Shown here piece by piece: positions 1-10,849 of a stretch of 64,000 nt of DNA. The position numbers and the translations under genes are program-made. The stretch is taken from assembly GCA_015501055.1 (NCBI GenBank), contig JADNYV010000126.1, positions 43,396 through 107,395 on the forward strand, written 5' to 3'. The DNA comes from Mucidula mucida (Eukaryota; Basidiomycota; Agaricomycetes; Agaricales; Physalacriaceae). Each line of letters opens with the position of its first letter. Position 1 is the first letter of the stretch. Below the pieces are notes generated by a model that was not told where the DNA came from, did not search any database, and saw only the letters and a program-made list of their open reading frames with translations.

Positions 1-1208
1 TAACGAGACCTTTATCTGCAGCCTTCTCAGCAAACACCCACGCGAGCCCCTCATCCTTGTCAAAAGCACCCTCGGCACCGCACAAAAACCACTTGCTCAA
101 CGCCATCTCCGCCTCCATCGTCCCGGATTGTATATACCACTCCACACTCATCATGGGATCATAGGGCCACGGATACTGCGCAAACTCGTACGCAAAGCCG
201 AGTTTGTATTGGGCAGGTGGGTAATGGAAGAAGGCTGCGCGTTCCAGATGGACCTTGGCTTCGTCATGTGGAGAAGTACTCGGAGGGAGGATGACATTAA
301 AGGACGAGGCAGGAATTTCAGCAAGACCGGATTCGCCAAGGAGTAGGAGTGCATAAGCGTATGCTGGCTGCGGGGTATAGAGAGTCGCGTTAGTGGCCGC
401 CCTGGCTAATAGAGCGAGACCACTGGGTATATTTTGAGGAAGATCTAGTTGGCCTAATAAATGAGCCACTCCCATTCGCTACAGATATTCCATCAGTACA
501 CGTTTCTGAGTTAGAACGAGAGAAACGAACGTAAAGACAATCAGTCACGCCGAAGGCAACCCCCCGTCCAAAGCAATCTCGGGCATGCCCCAAATCTCCA
601 AACGTCTCGTACTCGCGCCCGAGATTGAACCAGGCCTGGTGAAACCCAGCCTTGGCGCTCGCTTCAAAGTCCCTGAAGGCCTGCTGTCGGTTGTGCTGCA
701 CGATGCGCGGCACGGCACCCGATGCTGCGATGGTTGCGCGGAGGTATTGCGCCTCGGGGCAGGTCGCGGCTAATCCATCAAACATCGAGGCGGCCGTTTG
801 CACCAAGGCCATCAGAGACGCGTCGGTGAGTTTGGCGGCGCCAGCATCGGGATCTAGGCTGCTATGCCGACCGAGTAGATACACGACGTCGCGACACCAC
901 GCGATCTTGTTTTCGGGCTCGACGTCGGGCTGATCTATGGCCGAATAGGACAGTTCGAGAGCGGAGACGGTCGGGATCTCGGCGACGGCTTTGGTGCTGG
1001 AAGGACTGGAGGGTGAACGCAGTGGAGAAGCGGGTCGACTGCTTCCACCTGGTTGCAGTATGGACGGTATGGGGATCTCGAGAGATAGGGTTGGTACAGA
1101 CGTCGGAGTGGCTGGCGGGGATGCAGTAACGCCTCCTGTAAAGTACTCTGCATCGTCTCGGGGAGAGACTGGAGGGTCTGAGGGTGGAGGAGTTGGGGGA
1201 GGAGACAT
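1..1208 (-). CDS. Sel1-repeat protein, Chs4/Skt5-like (3' end outside window)
   Basis: The gene reads right to left and runs off the left edge. Exon 1 is 1208-549 and exon 2 is 478-1; the 70-nt intron has GTGACT and CTGTAG ends and joins in frame (AFG|RMGVAHLL). The first ~80 residues are Pro/Ser-rich and disordered. The repeat part then opens with a stretch ending KIAWCRDVVYLLGR and shows Sel1-type repeats (for example FEASAKAGFHQAWFNLGREY and VFAEKAADKGL). This architecture is known from fungal Chs4/Skt5 proteins that activate and localise chitin synthase III; that role is inferred here. An upstream in-frame TTG at 1223 is not used because ATG 1208 is the first ATG. The missing C terminus prevents a check for a CAAX box. 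Confidence 0.75.
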
Positions 1209-1797
1209 TAGTGGGCCTGGCAACTATGTGGGTCCTTTTATAGTGCCGCAGTCATCGTCATTCGAAATCGGAGCAAGTAGACGAAGGCTTGCTTCCCGGT
1301 GGAGCGGGGATCATATTATGCCTTGATCAGCCACGAGTATGCGGCAAATAATTCCACAACGTGTTCTCTGACAGCAGTGGCGCTCATCAGTGGAGCACCA
1401 CTTTAGGACCTACATGTCCATATTCTATAGCACAATTCAGCACAGAACGACATTGCAAGTAACAACCAGTTTTTCTACCGCTTCTCTTTACAGCACCGGC
1501 CGTACTTTTAGTACAGGGCACGGCGTCTGTTCCATCTCACGTTCGACACGTTTCGATCTTGTTTTGCCTCCGTTTGTTCGTTGCCATTCGATATTATAAA
1601 AGATGACTATTCCTGTGCTAGAGAGAACGTTCCAGGGTTTCAATGTTATGGTACTGAATCAAGATGTGACAACCGTGACGATCAATGCTTAAGGGTTAGC
1701 CAAGAAGGCGGTCATTGCCAAAACAGTGCTCCTAAAGCTGCAAGGGCCGAGCTTCTCTACTGGACAATAATTATCGCTTCATTGTTGTACACATTCA
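1209..1797. other. Intergenic, nothing recognised
   Basis: This stretch lies between the start of the Sel1-repeat gene and the 3' end of the GH88 gene. Only short, composition-poor reading frames are present, and none shows a motif or splice structure that I can support. Confidence 0.6.
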
Positions 1798-3337
1798 TCA
1801 GCACGTCGTAAGATTCATAGCCAGCAGCTCGTTCCCAGCCTTTATGTAGTAATAATCACCTAAGTAAAAAGCATGTCAGCCACGATACGCGCATCTTCGG
1901 TTGACACACCGTAAACAAGACCGGTCAGGTAGTTATTCTGAGGCCAGTTGGCCGTCGCATTGGACAACAGACTCTGCCAAGACGGCGCCCACGCAAGATC
2001 GGTGATAGAGTCCAAAATCTGTCATACGCCGACAATCAAAAGACAGCGTACTAACTCTCGTAAAGAAACACGTACACCCAAAGCCGCATTTCTCCACTTG
2101 GTGGCTAGGGACCCGTCCGTTTCCAACTGGGCCAACAGCAAAAGACCGTTCGAGACAATACCTGCAGCAGACGAATCCGCTGGTCGTGGATTGGGAATGT
2201 TGGGTGCGTCGAAATCCCTGCCATCACGTTTGAGAGAAGCATTGCAGAAATGGAAAAGCATCTACCAAGGTACAACGCCGTCCGCTGGGAGATGATCAAT
2301 AAACCATGTTGCAAGGCGGCGTGAGGTGCTGAGGTAGTTGGTGTCACCGGTAAGGCGATACACTGACAACATGCAACATCAGATCAAGGTCGACATGATA
2401 GCATGATATTGCATACTGTTAGCAAAACCGTAAACACCCCAGCTTTGTCCGCGACTCCAGGTACTGTTCTTCCTCGTTAGAATGTCGGCGACAATCGAGA
2501 TCATCGACTGACCTGTTGTCGGCGTATCCCTGGTTGGTTATTTTGCTGATGACACCGCCAGTCGTTCCGTTGTAGATGAGAACATGCCACGTCGATCCTG
2601 CGTCGCAAGCTGCAGTCATTTTTCTCGCGCTAATGCCAGATACACGTACCATCGGCTCGAATATGATTATTCATTGTCGTATCTGCGTGCTTTCTGGCAA
2701 TTTGGCGCAAGGTATCATTGCCAGTGAGACTGGCAGAGACATATAAGACCTCGAGATTCATCATATTGTCAATGATAACCGTGAATCGGTTAGGATCACT
2801 AGAGTCCCAGCTGCGCGTACATCCTACAACTGGGTTGTACCGATTTGCGAGATACGTGGCGAAAGAGTTGATAGCCGCGATAGCCGTCTCATTGGAGGAG
2901 TTTCTAGTTCAAAAGTTTAGCAACAGGTAAACTCAAGAATGTATTGCTTACAAGGCCAATTCATCGACGAAAGGAAAACTCAAGAAGCCAACATCGTGTC
3001 CGACACTATTGGACTTTCCGAGGGGAATGAGCGCAGTGCTCCAGGCTTGCCCGAGGGTACGCCAATTCGTGTTGCTCGCGTCCTCCGAGGGACACAACGC
3101 CTTGCGTTTATTCAACTCGTACATCATGGCCGGAAAGAATCCCGAAGTCCACGAGTCGGCAGCGGTATTTTGCCATGTACCAGTTCTCGTGGTCTGCTGG
3201 GGATACGAGGTCGTGGAATGCGACTGGACGGTAGATAGGGACTTTGAGAAGATGAGGGAAGAGTAGAGTTCCCGGGGTGCGGATTGGGATTGTACTACGC
3301 CAAGAAGAGCGGAGACGAGAAGAGATAGGAAGAGCAT
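1798..3337 (-). CDS. Secreted GH88-type unsaturated glucuronyl hydrolase
   Basis: Eight exons (3337-2952, 2903-2650, 2609-2513, 2463-2417, 2362-2266, 2217-2076, 2018-1910, 1859-1798) join in frame to a 397-residue protein. It begins with a signal peptide (MLFLSLLVSALLGVVQS) and carries family landmarks: DAW/DSWTSGFFPA near residue 60, the acidic FTVIIDNMMNLEVLY segment that holds a catalytic Asp in GH88, then STWHVLIYNGTTG and TWSRGQSWGVYGFAN. GH88 enzymes remove 4,5-unsaturated uronic acids from the non-reducing ends left by polysaccharide lyases, so an extracellular role in pectin or glucuronan breakdown is inferred. Length fits the family. The reading frame is intact throughout, unlike several neighbours. 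Confidence 0.85.
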
Positions 3338-4022
3338 GCTGTTCTTGGGAGAGCCTAAGAAGGAGGCATGCTTTTATGTAGAAGGGATGCTGAGCATGAC
3401 TTTGGTAATATTGACGGTCCGGGATTGAGAATCTGATTGAAGGTCGAGGGCGCGTGATGGATGAGCAGCGTGAGTCGGCGCGTGAACCCAAGGTGAGGCC
3501 CGTCAGTAAATTGAGTACGTTCTGTAGTACTTTATTAGCGAAAGAAGATCTATACTTTCGATGCTCTAGAATCCTGAGAATGCGTGACATGATGCAGACT
3601 GGAGCCTTTAGTGAGGAAAAAGCTACCGAGGAAGAACCCGAGCATCCGAGTCTTCCGCGTGAACTTGATTGGACTGGTCTAGATCATCCGAAAGACAGTG
3701 CACTAGAGAAACCATTATTATGATTATTTCGAGCAGTAATAAATGCTAAGCGCAGTACTTGCCAAACATGGATGGGTATGACGAACGCCGCAGTTTCTTT
3801 CTTTCTTAACCGCCATCATGCATATTTCTCAGACAAAAAGACTCAGAAAGCAACGCCACACATTTTAACGCGGCAGACGGCTATGAGCAGGCGATCTGCG
3901 GCCGACGGGGTCATGGCAATTCGTCAAACAGGGACCTGGACACATGGCCAGCCAGCGGTAAATACCGAACAAGAGCTTCCCTTCTCTCTCTTGCTCCCCC
4001 TTCACCTTGCACAACGCCCACC
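3338..4022. other. Divergent intergenic region
   Basis: The GH88 gene and the Kre9-like gene are transcribed away from each other, so this region should hold both promoters. A C/T-rich stretch precedes the ATG at 4023, as is common in fungal promoters. No defined site can be assigned. Confidence 0.5.
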
Positions 4023-4772
4023 ATGCTTGCCCGTCTCGTGTTTGCCCTCGCCGCCGCTGCCTCCGCCGTCTCCGCATTCGAGATCCTGGCTCCCAACTCG
4101 GCCACCTGGTGGGGTCCGTTTACACAGTCTCTGCCGTCTACCCCAATTTTTTTCTCATTTCTCATACAGTCGCTGAATCCGAAAATGTCTTTACCTGGAC
4201 GTGTACCTCTGCGGATGCACCTACTGGTGGATTCACCGTCCTGTGAGCTTTTCAGTCATCGGTGTATCCGTCCGTGCTAAACATTTGGCTATTAGGATTG
4301 GCAACCAGGACACCAGCCAAATGGCGGCTCCCCAGGCCATGTACGTCGCTCTAAATGCGTGAGCAAGTAGAGTACTGACAGCACCACAGCGTTGCCATTG
4401 GAACGAACGCCGACTGCTCCAAGATTCTCACTCCCCAGCAGGTTGGCTTCTCCGCCGGAACCGGCTACCTTCTCCTCCTCGCCGACCCCTTTAACAACAC
4501 TCACGTATGCCTTGTGCTCCCGTGTCTTATTAATTCGTAACGCTGACTGTTTCAAGGTCTATGCGACATCCGAGCCATTCGAGATCCAGGCCAAGGGTTC
4601 CGCATACCCTACCACAACTGCTGCCATCGGTTCAGCCACTGGCTCTGGTGCCTCTGGCTCAAGCACTGGCAGTGCCGCCGCATCTAGCCAGACCAACAAC
4701 GGTGCCCTCAAAACATCTGTGGGCCTCGGCTTTGGTGCCATTGGCGCTCTTCTTGGAATGATGACTTTTTAA
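4023..4772 (+). CDS. Kre9/KNH-family GPI-anchored surface protein
   Basis: Five exons (4023-4113, 4170-4242, 4296-4340, 4390-4504, 4557-4772) give a 179-residue protein. A signal peptide (MLARLVFALAAAASAVSA) leads into an Ig-like domain that starts FEILAPNSATWWVAES and contains FTWTCTS, GNQD and a VGFSAGTGYLLLLADPFNNT-like strand series, as in the Ser-Thr-rich Kre9/KNH domain. The C-terminal third is Gly/Ser/Ala-rich and ends in a hydrophobic tail (VGLGFGAIGALLGMMTF), the signature of a GPI-attachment signal. Members are abundant in basidiomycete walls; a link to beta-glucan assembly is known for yeast Kre9 and only inferred here. Confidence 0.85.
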
Positions 4773-4973
4773 TTTTGTTCACGTCGTTTTACGGACCTGG
4801 AACACTGACTGATATGTCTGTTTCTGGACTCTCTCTCTCCAATCCAGTGCCGCTCGTTTAAACACTATCTTTACTCTACACATACTTATATGGATTGGTT
4901 CAATAACAACGTGCCTCACACATCGCTTGCGAACTATGCTTGTAACTCAAAGGCTAATACAGTCTGGGTATGA

Positions 4974-5461
4974 TTACTTCTTTCCAGTAGTGTCTATGGC
5001 ATCTCCGTTTTTACACGCGATGATCTTCAGTTTAGCTGTCCCGACAGTCTCGTTTCCTTCCATCTTGAACGACGGATTCTTCACAATAAATGTCCAGACG
5101 TCGTCACATAAGCGATATGTATGGAGATGTCCCTAATGACAGTTAATTAACGCGATGAGGACAACATGACGAAACATGCCTTCAGCGTCGTTTTGTGCTT
5201 CACTTGCCGCACCATCGTGTCCGCCAGTGATTTATCGAACTGACAAGTTCAGTAGTTGCCAGAGGGAGTACGAGCAGAGCGAACCTGTTGTAGAACTTTC
5301 ATGGCGAGCTGTGGTGTAATGGCCCCGCTCGTGATTAGCTCGTCCAATGAATCCGTCAACGCCATCCCAATACTAAGCACCGTCCGATTAGTAGCGTAGA
5401 CAGCTTGATGCCAGTAGACGCACGAAGATCCACGGTAGAACTCGTAATAAGCAGACGCCAT
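4974..5461 (-). CDS. TOA2: TFIIA small (gamma) subunit
   Basis: Four exons (5461-5424, 5372-5285, 5239-5180, 5132-4974) give a 114-residue protein, the normal length for TFIIA-gamma. It opens [20 protein letters not shown], followed by [21 protein letters not shown] (the helical half) and then [20 protein letters not shown] and [20 protein letters not shown] (the beta-barrel half that touches TBP-DNA). The protein stabilises TBP on promoters in RNA polymerase II initiation. The third intron (5179-5133) starts with GCATGT, not GT; only this donor keeps the conserved ...TLK|GHL... junction, so it is a GC-AG intron. An ATG slightly upstream at 5488 is out of the family pattern. Confidence 0.95.
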
Positions 5462-5659
5462 GTTGCGACAATGGCAGTCGGAAAGCAAGTACTATAGCGC
5501 TGACTCAGCACTGCATAACATATCTGTGTACAGAAAACATTGTATTGCAGGCGGCTACATATAATGTACACATGTAAAGAACTACATGCCCGAAGAGGAG
5601 TCCAACAAAGAACCAAAGACCAAGTCCGCACCAAGTCCGCATTGGCGAATGTTCGAAGT

Positions 5660-7426
5660 TCAATAATTTGGCAATCTCTTAAGCGCAGGCGGGCGAGGCT
5701 CAGAAGGAGTACGAAGCGACGGTGGCCTCTGTGACTCCCCGTCTTCATCCTGCTCCCGCGGCCTCTCCCCACGATCCACATAATCCGGTGGAAGCTCGAC
5801 GATATCCTCTTCGTACACCCTCACAGGCGCACGCCCACCATCACGATGTAGAACGATGACTCGCTGAGGAGACGCCGTAGTCGGTCTCTCGCTCTGCTCC
5901 GAAACATACGTTGACGCTCCAACAGTCGTTCGGCGGCCCAATGTGGGCGAAGCGTACCAGTCGATGGGAGGTAGCGCGCTGCACCAAGGCCCATGGGTGC
6001 ACCAATTTCCAGGGTGGGCACAGTAACTTCCTCACTAACACTTCTCGCGTTGTTGTCGATTTTATGATCAAAGGCATACCGGACCTGTCCGTCTCGAGCC
6101 TTTCGCCGTCTTCGGTAGAGGGCAATCCCAACCACACCATCGCACAGAGAAAGATGCCACCGAACAGGCCTCCTACGCCGGCACCGGCGGCAGTGGAATG
6201 CGCCGTCTTCGCGTTTCTATCCGATAGCAATATACGTGAGTGAGACAGACGAACGTGCGCAGGTTAAGTAGAGAACTCAACATTGTTCCTGGAGCGAGGC
6301 AATCTGTTGGACCGAATCCACCCGAATGCATAGGACCAGCTGACCATACCAGACCTTCAGAGCTGACCATCGACATGAAAAACGGCATGGCTCTTGACTA
6401 GTGCCACACTGTCAGCGATCCTGCATGATTAGATACCTGAACTCACGAGCGATACAGTCCATGTAATGGGATCCATTGTATTCGACGTCAAGTTGAATGA
6501 CGGATGCAAAGGCGGGGCAATCTATCATCGCAGTTGAGCTAGGCAAACAGGTCAGTGAGTGCACGTACCGTAAGAGTGAATGGAGGCGTCCCCATATTAG
6601 GTTTAATTGATATATCCGTGCACTACAAGACGTGTTCTGTCGACAATATCATCGCCAAAGATAGAGCGGTGGTACATACCTGATCTACGAATCCAAACAG
6701 CGAGATCGGTCCGTTCGCGACAGTCCCAGTAATACTCAGAGGCTTCAGAAATGTCACATTCGGACAATTCAACATATCGTCGGTGCCATTGAGATTCGGA
6801 ATGACAGTGTAAGTATCTTGACATCCGCTCGTTACGCCATTGACGTCGAACTGGAAGTAAACATCAAGTCAAAACGAGATTGGCGAAAATGTGTAGCAAA
6901 GCGGCGATCGTACCATGCAGATTTGGTACAGAGTGCCCGGCGCAAATGGTACAGCCCATGAAAACTCGAGTCGATCGCCAGCGTCGACGACAAATGGAGT
7001 TTGAAAGGTTCTGGATGGCTTGATTCACACCGTGCTTCATCTCTACAAGAAGTTACGCACGAAGTGTATATTTGCAAGGAGTATGGTGCGACCGGATTTG
7101 GTCTTGAGATAGATGAGATCATTGCGCAGGACTGAGGCGAGTCTTCGTACTCACCCAATGGCCTGTCGCCGCCCCCATGTCAAATGAAGGACCTCGCACT
7201 GTTCTACGAGCCGATGAGAATAAGTCGTGGGAAAAGCATTCAACCTACGTGATACAGGTATTGGTACAGGAGACTCGTCGTAATCGAAGAAGAAGCCCTG
7301 TTGCCCTCGTTAGTCGCGTCGAAAGTCAACATCTTGATAACGTACCGGCTCAACGAAATGAACGACTTTAGCTGCGACTGGCGCCAAAAAGCATGCCAGT
7401 ACCAGCCAGGCCTGGAAAGACAACAT
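5660..7426 (-). CDS. Single-pass membrane protein, Agaricomycete receptor-like, frame breaks near the membrane helix
   Basis: About ten short exons run from ATG 7426 to the stop at 5660. A signal peptide (MLSFQAWLVLACFLAPVAA) is followed by an ectodomain with QCEVLHLTWGRRQAIGPN, then YTSTFQTPFVVDAGDRLEFSW, PGTLYQICMFDVNG and paired cysteines. A Gly-rich transmembrane helix (AAGAGVGGLFGGIFLCAMV) leads to a basic stop-transfer stretch (LYRRRRKAR) and an acidic, Pro-rich tail ending RPPALKRLPNY. This layout recurs in basidiomycetes but has no assigned function. The frame shifts inside the helix (about 6128-6141) and again in the tail (about 5950-5990); each repair needs one extra base. Either two bases are missing from the assembly or the gene is decaying. 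Confidence 0.6.
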
Positions 7427-8061
7427 ATCGAAAGTGTCGAAGAGAGTAGCAGCGTCGGCCCTGGAAGCAGATCAGAGGTACCTGCCTCGTCGATGGATTT
7501 AAAGCAGCCTGAGTCCCTTGGCTACACGGACCGGAGAGCAATCACCTTGCAATGTAGCTGCGGGGTTAGATATGGAACCGATGAGAAGCTCATCATGATG
7601 CTGATATGTCGCATAATTGAAGGAGATGCCCCCCTGCAGTGTCAGTGATATCAACAAAAGATACTCAGACTATTGAAGACGAGCCTCTCACACATACAAG
7701 GCGAAGTGCCATCTTGGAAGGCGACACATGATGCAGGCCGAAGTGTAGTAATACGGGGAGTTGAAGTAACTGGAGAAAGATGAAGTAACTTGAGAAAGAT
7801 ACAAACATATCGAGTGAGATGCGTGACGTTTTCGTTGGATCGCGAAGGAGACTTGTCAGGAAGGCAAGAATTCAACATATGTATTGCTTCAAAGTCATCA
7901 GCAACCTGGATAGTGAAAGGTAGATCTGAGACTCACGCAATGGAACCTACGATACATGTACGATATAAGGATGTGAGAAACGCTACAGTCTGAGAAAGAT
8001 ACAAACAAATTGGAAAAGATCAGATGTTCAGAATTAGTGATTAGTCCTGTCAAACGTCGCA
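7427..8061. other. Intergenic with a 17-bp direct repeat
   Basis: No gene is recognised between the membrane-protein start and the F-box gene end. The 17-mer TGAGAAAGATACAAACA occurs at 7791-7807 and again at 7991-8007, exactly 200 bp apart. A related GGAGAAAGATGAAGTAAC lies just before the first copy. Confidence 0.5.
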
Positions 8062-10311
8062 TTAGCGCGTCGCTCCAAAATTTGAGGGTATAGGACGCAC
8101 CACATAATGTACACTTCGAATTGAAGTCGACTCATATTCCGTCCAGGTCAGTGACACCTTCTTTTTGAGCCAACCGAGAACGTCAATCCCCAGGCCTTGA
8201 CTCTCAAGGAGTTCCAGCGCTTTGACAGGCACAGGTTTAACGCCCGCAACCATTGATGCTGTTGCTCTGTTCTCGATCACTTGGACGACCTTGCCCCATG
8301 TGTCCTGCACAATCTTCGCCCACGCCTCTGTGTGCCCTGAACAGTTCCTCAGCCCGAGAGTTTGAAGCTGAGGACAGATCCAAGCATTATTAGGCCCATT
8401 TATTGCGACAGCGCCGGTTCCCGCTTCTTCGTCTGGATGGCTAAGCGCATTCAACATCAGCTCCACGTGACATCCACCAATGCGAAGACTCTCCAGAACC
8501 ACCATATCGGTTAAGAAGTGCCAGTTCAAGACGGAGCCTTGATAGTAAGATTGTGGAGGGTCCACCAAACCCCAGCCATGGCCGTACGCGATGCTAAGGT
8601 GTTTCAATCCCGCGCTGAGCCCTGGCGTATTCGCGGCCAACGTGTGAATTGTCTCCTCAATAGAATCCCGAGCCTCGATATCGAAGTTCAATTCTTCCAC
8701 CTCGGGAAGCACGAGGTGCTCGACCAGGTTGGAAAGGGAGTAATGGCCTCCCACACTCAACGTCTTGACGTGTGGGAGTGTAAGATTATTCAAGGGGATG
8801 ACGGGGTTCAGGACATTCATGAAATGCAATGAAGCAGTTTCTAGAGTTTCCGCGGTTTCCTGAAGAATGTAAAAGATCTGATTGAGGGGAAACGATGATG
8901 CATGGAGCGCGCGAAGAGTCAGCTTACGCAAGCTGTTTTGGAAGATGGATGCAGACCAGTTGAACGGTACATGCTGAAGGGTTAACGATTCCAACTTTGG
9001 AGCTGGTTGAATAGGAGAGGAGTTCATAGGTAACCAACTCCAGTCACGATACGCCGCGGGCTCAGAGGCGGAAACATCGAATTCCTTCAACAGCGGTGCA
9101 GGTCCTATACATGCAGTGATAAGGAACCATCAGAGCATATGAAGAGATATCTACCTACCAGTAATATACTTCAGAGCACTGATGGACGAAAACTGCCGGT
9201 CGTACTTGAACACGAACCGCTCCCAACGATACATCTGCTCCGCCAAATAGTAAAGTGCAACGAAACCCCACGGTGTATTGCCATCCGTGCGGCTGCCTCG
9301 CCCCGAAAAAGGTGGCGGCGATGGTGGGGCCCAGATGTCTGGACTGGAAGGCGAAGAGATAATGAAAGGGGTAGCCGGCGGTAGTGTTCCATGTGTTGTG
9401 AGAATGTATTGAGGTCCTGTGGACGGGCCTGCAAAATATCCAGGAACAGCATATAGCGATTCGGATGGAGAAGACAAGCCACTGCGGCGCCGACTAGGGT
9501 ATGCGTCCAAAGAAGGTTGTTTGACACGCAGATGAATTTCGATGTCCAACGGGACTGTAGACCCAGAGCGCTGAAGCCACAGGCGGACGGTTTCTGGAGC
9601 TTTACTTGGCGTAGTCTGTAGTCGCATCTGCATAGAATAACATTAGCACTTCAATGCCGTTTGTAGGATGCCACGGCGAAAGGATAAACAACACGTTCAC
9701 ACGAAGTCAAAAAAGAAGTCTGAGCCACGAGAGCACCGGAAGCTGAAACAGTGCGTGGAGTGAGATAAGTGTATTTGTCTTTCAGGCCACTCAGAGCGCG
9801 CAGGTACACGTTGGGCCAATAAGACACTAGAAACGCAGAGAAAGGTGCAGACACGCGCGAAGAGGAAAACATCTCATGTGAAAGGACGTACTTTGGACCA
9901 TAGCCGAGGCATGCCTAACACCAAGTTGCGCCACACTGTACTTACTGATGCCAGCACCCAAGCGCATAGAGGATTGTCCTCGAAACAACAGTAGAACACT
10001 TCTCGAAGGATCTCGTTGGGGACCCTCCGCATGGGTGCCAGATAGGCTTCCGTGTGGTTGATCACGTCCTGATACGCAGATTTCTGCGCGCGCATAACTG
10101 TTATGGCAGCTTCGGCGTCGCGAAGCATGCGGGCGAGTTCCTCTTCGGCAGTAGATATCTGAGCAGAGAGCGCATTTTGGGACTGTTTTGTCTGTGTAAG
10201 AACAGTACGAGCTTCGGCAAGACTGTGCTCTGTGGGGGGATCCGGGCGAGCGGGCACCTGCCGCAACATGGTGGTAGAAAGAGAGCAACAGGCCACAAGA
10301 ATGAACGGCAT
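8062..10311 (-). CDS. F-box protein with leucine-rich C-terminal half
   Basis: Three exons (10311-9892, 9627-9159, 9104-8062) join in frame to about 643 residues. An N-terminal coiled coil (EARTVLTQTKQSQNALSAQI...) precedes the F-box core YLAPMRRVPNEILREVFYCC and the following VLASVSTVWRNLVLGMPRLW. The C-terminal half has leucine-rich repeats (for example KLESLTLQHVPFN, LRKLTLRAL, HVKTLSVGG, QLQTLGLRNCS). Such proteins recruit substrates to SCF ubiquitin ligases and are greatly expanded in Agaricomycetes; the substrate is unknown. The intron 9891-9628 is 264 nt, far longer than the ~50 nt elsewhere, and may hide another exon. The first ATG gives a hydrophobic MPFILVACC lead; ATG 10269 is an alternative start. 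Confidence 0.7.
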
Positions 10312-10849
10312 CTTGTTTGGTGTCCGATCCAATGCGTCACGAGAACGTGCACCTTGTCATTATTGATGTTGCTATTTGAGGTTACTCAAAGTCAAAATCC
10401 AGGCGTTCGTTCCCTCTTCATCCAGCGACTACTGCTCTTTCGCTTCAATTTCGAAATTTACGGCGCGGCGCGACCCGCACCTCTGATTTGGTTATGCAAC
10501 GCTTTGAATTTTGTGCATATACTCCATTGAGCGTTATGAAATGTTGATCAAGAGCGCCGTGTATGGAGAGAGTACGTTGGTTTGTGGCACTGCTGCACTC
10601 CTGTGACAGTATGACTACCGACTATACAATTACTGGGTACTTTTACTAGTCTGCTTCTGTGTACATTCCCTTCCTAGTGATCTCACATCTCCCGGTTGCC
10701 CGTTTACAAGCATGTGATAGCTGGTGGCGCGACCAGTTGTGTTGTCTTCAATTTAAAAGATGATGTGTGGCAGTATGATTTACGAATCAACAATGCAATT
10801 GGAGCTGTGTACAATGTGACCATGATTAGTCCTTCAAAAAATAGTGACC
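10312..10849. other. Intergenic, nothing recognised
   Basis: This AT-richer region separates the F-box gene promoter from the 3' end of the AIM9-like gene. No coding, RNA or repeat signal can be supported. Confidence 0.5.

Noticed and set aside
991..1326. Gly-rich frame opposite the Sel1-repeat gene
   Set aside because: It is the antisense shadow of the Pro/Ser-rich N terminus of that gene.
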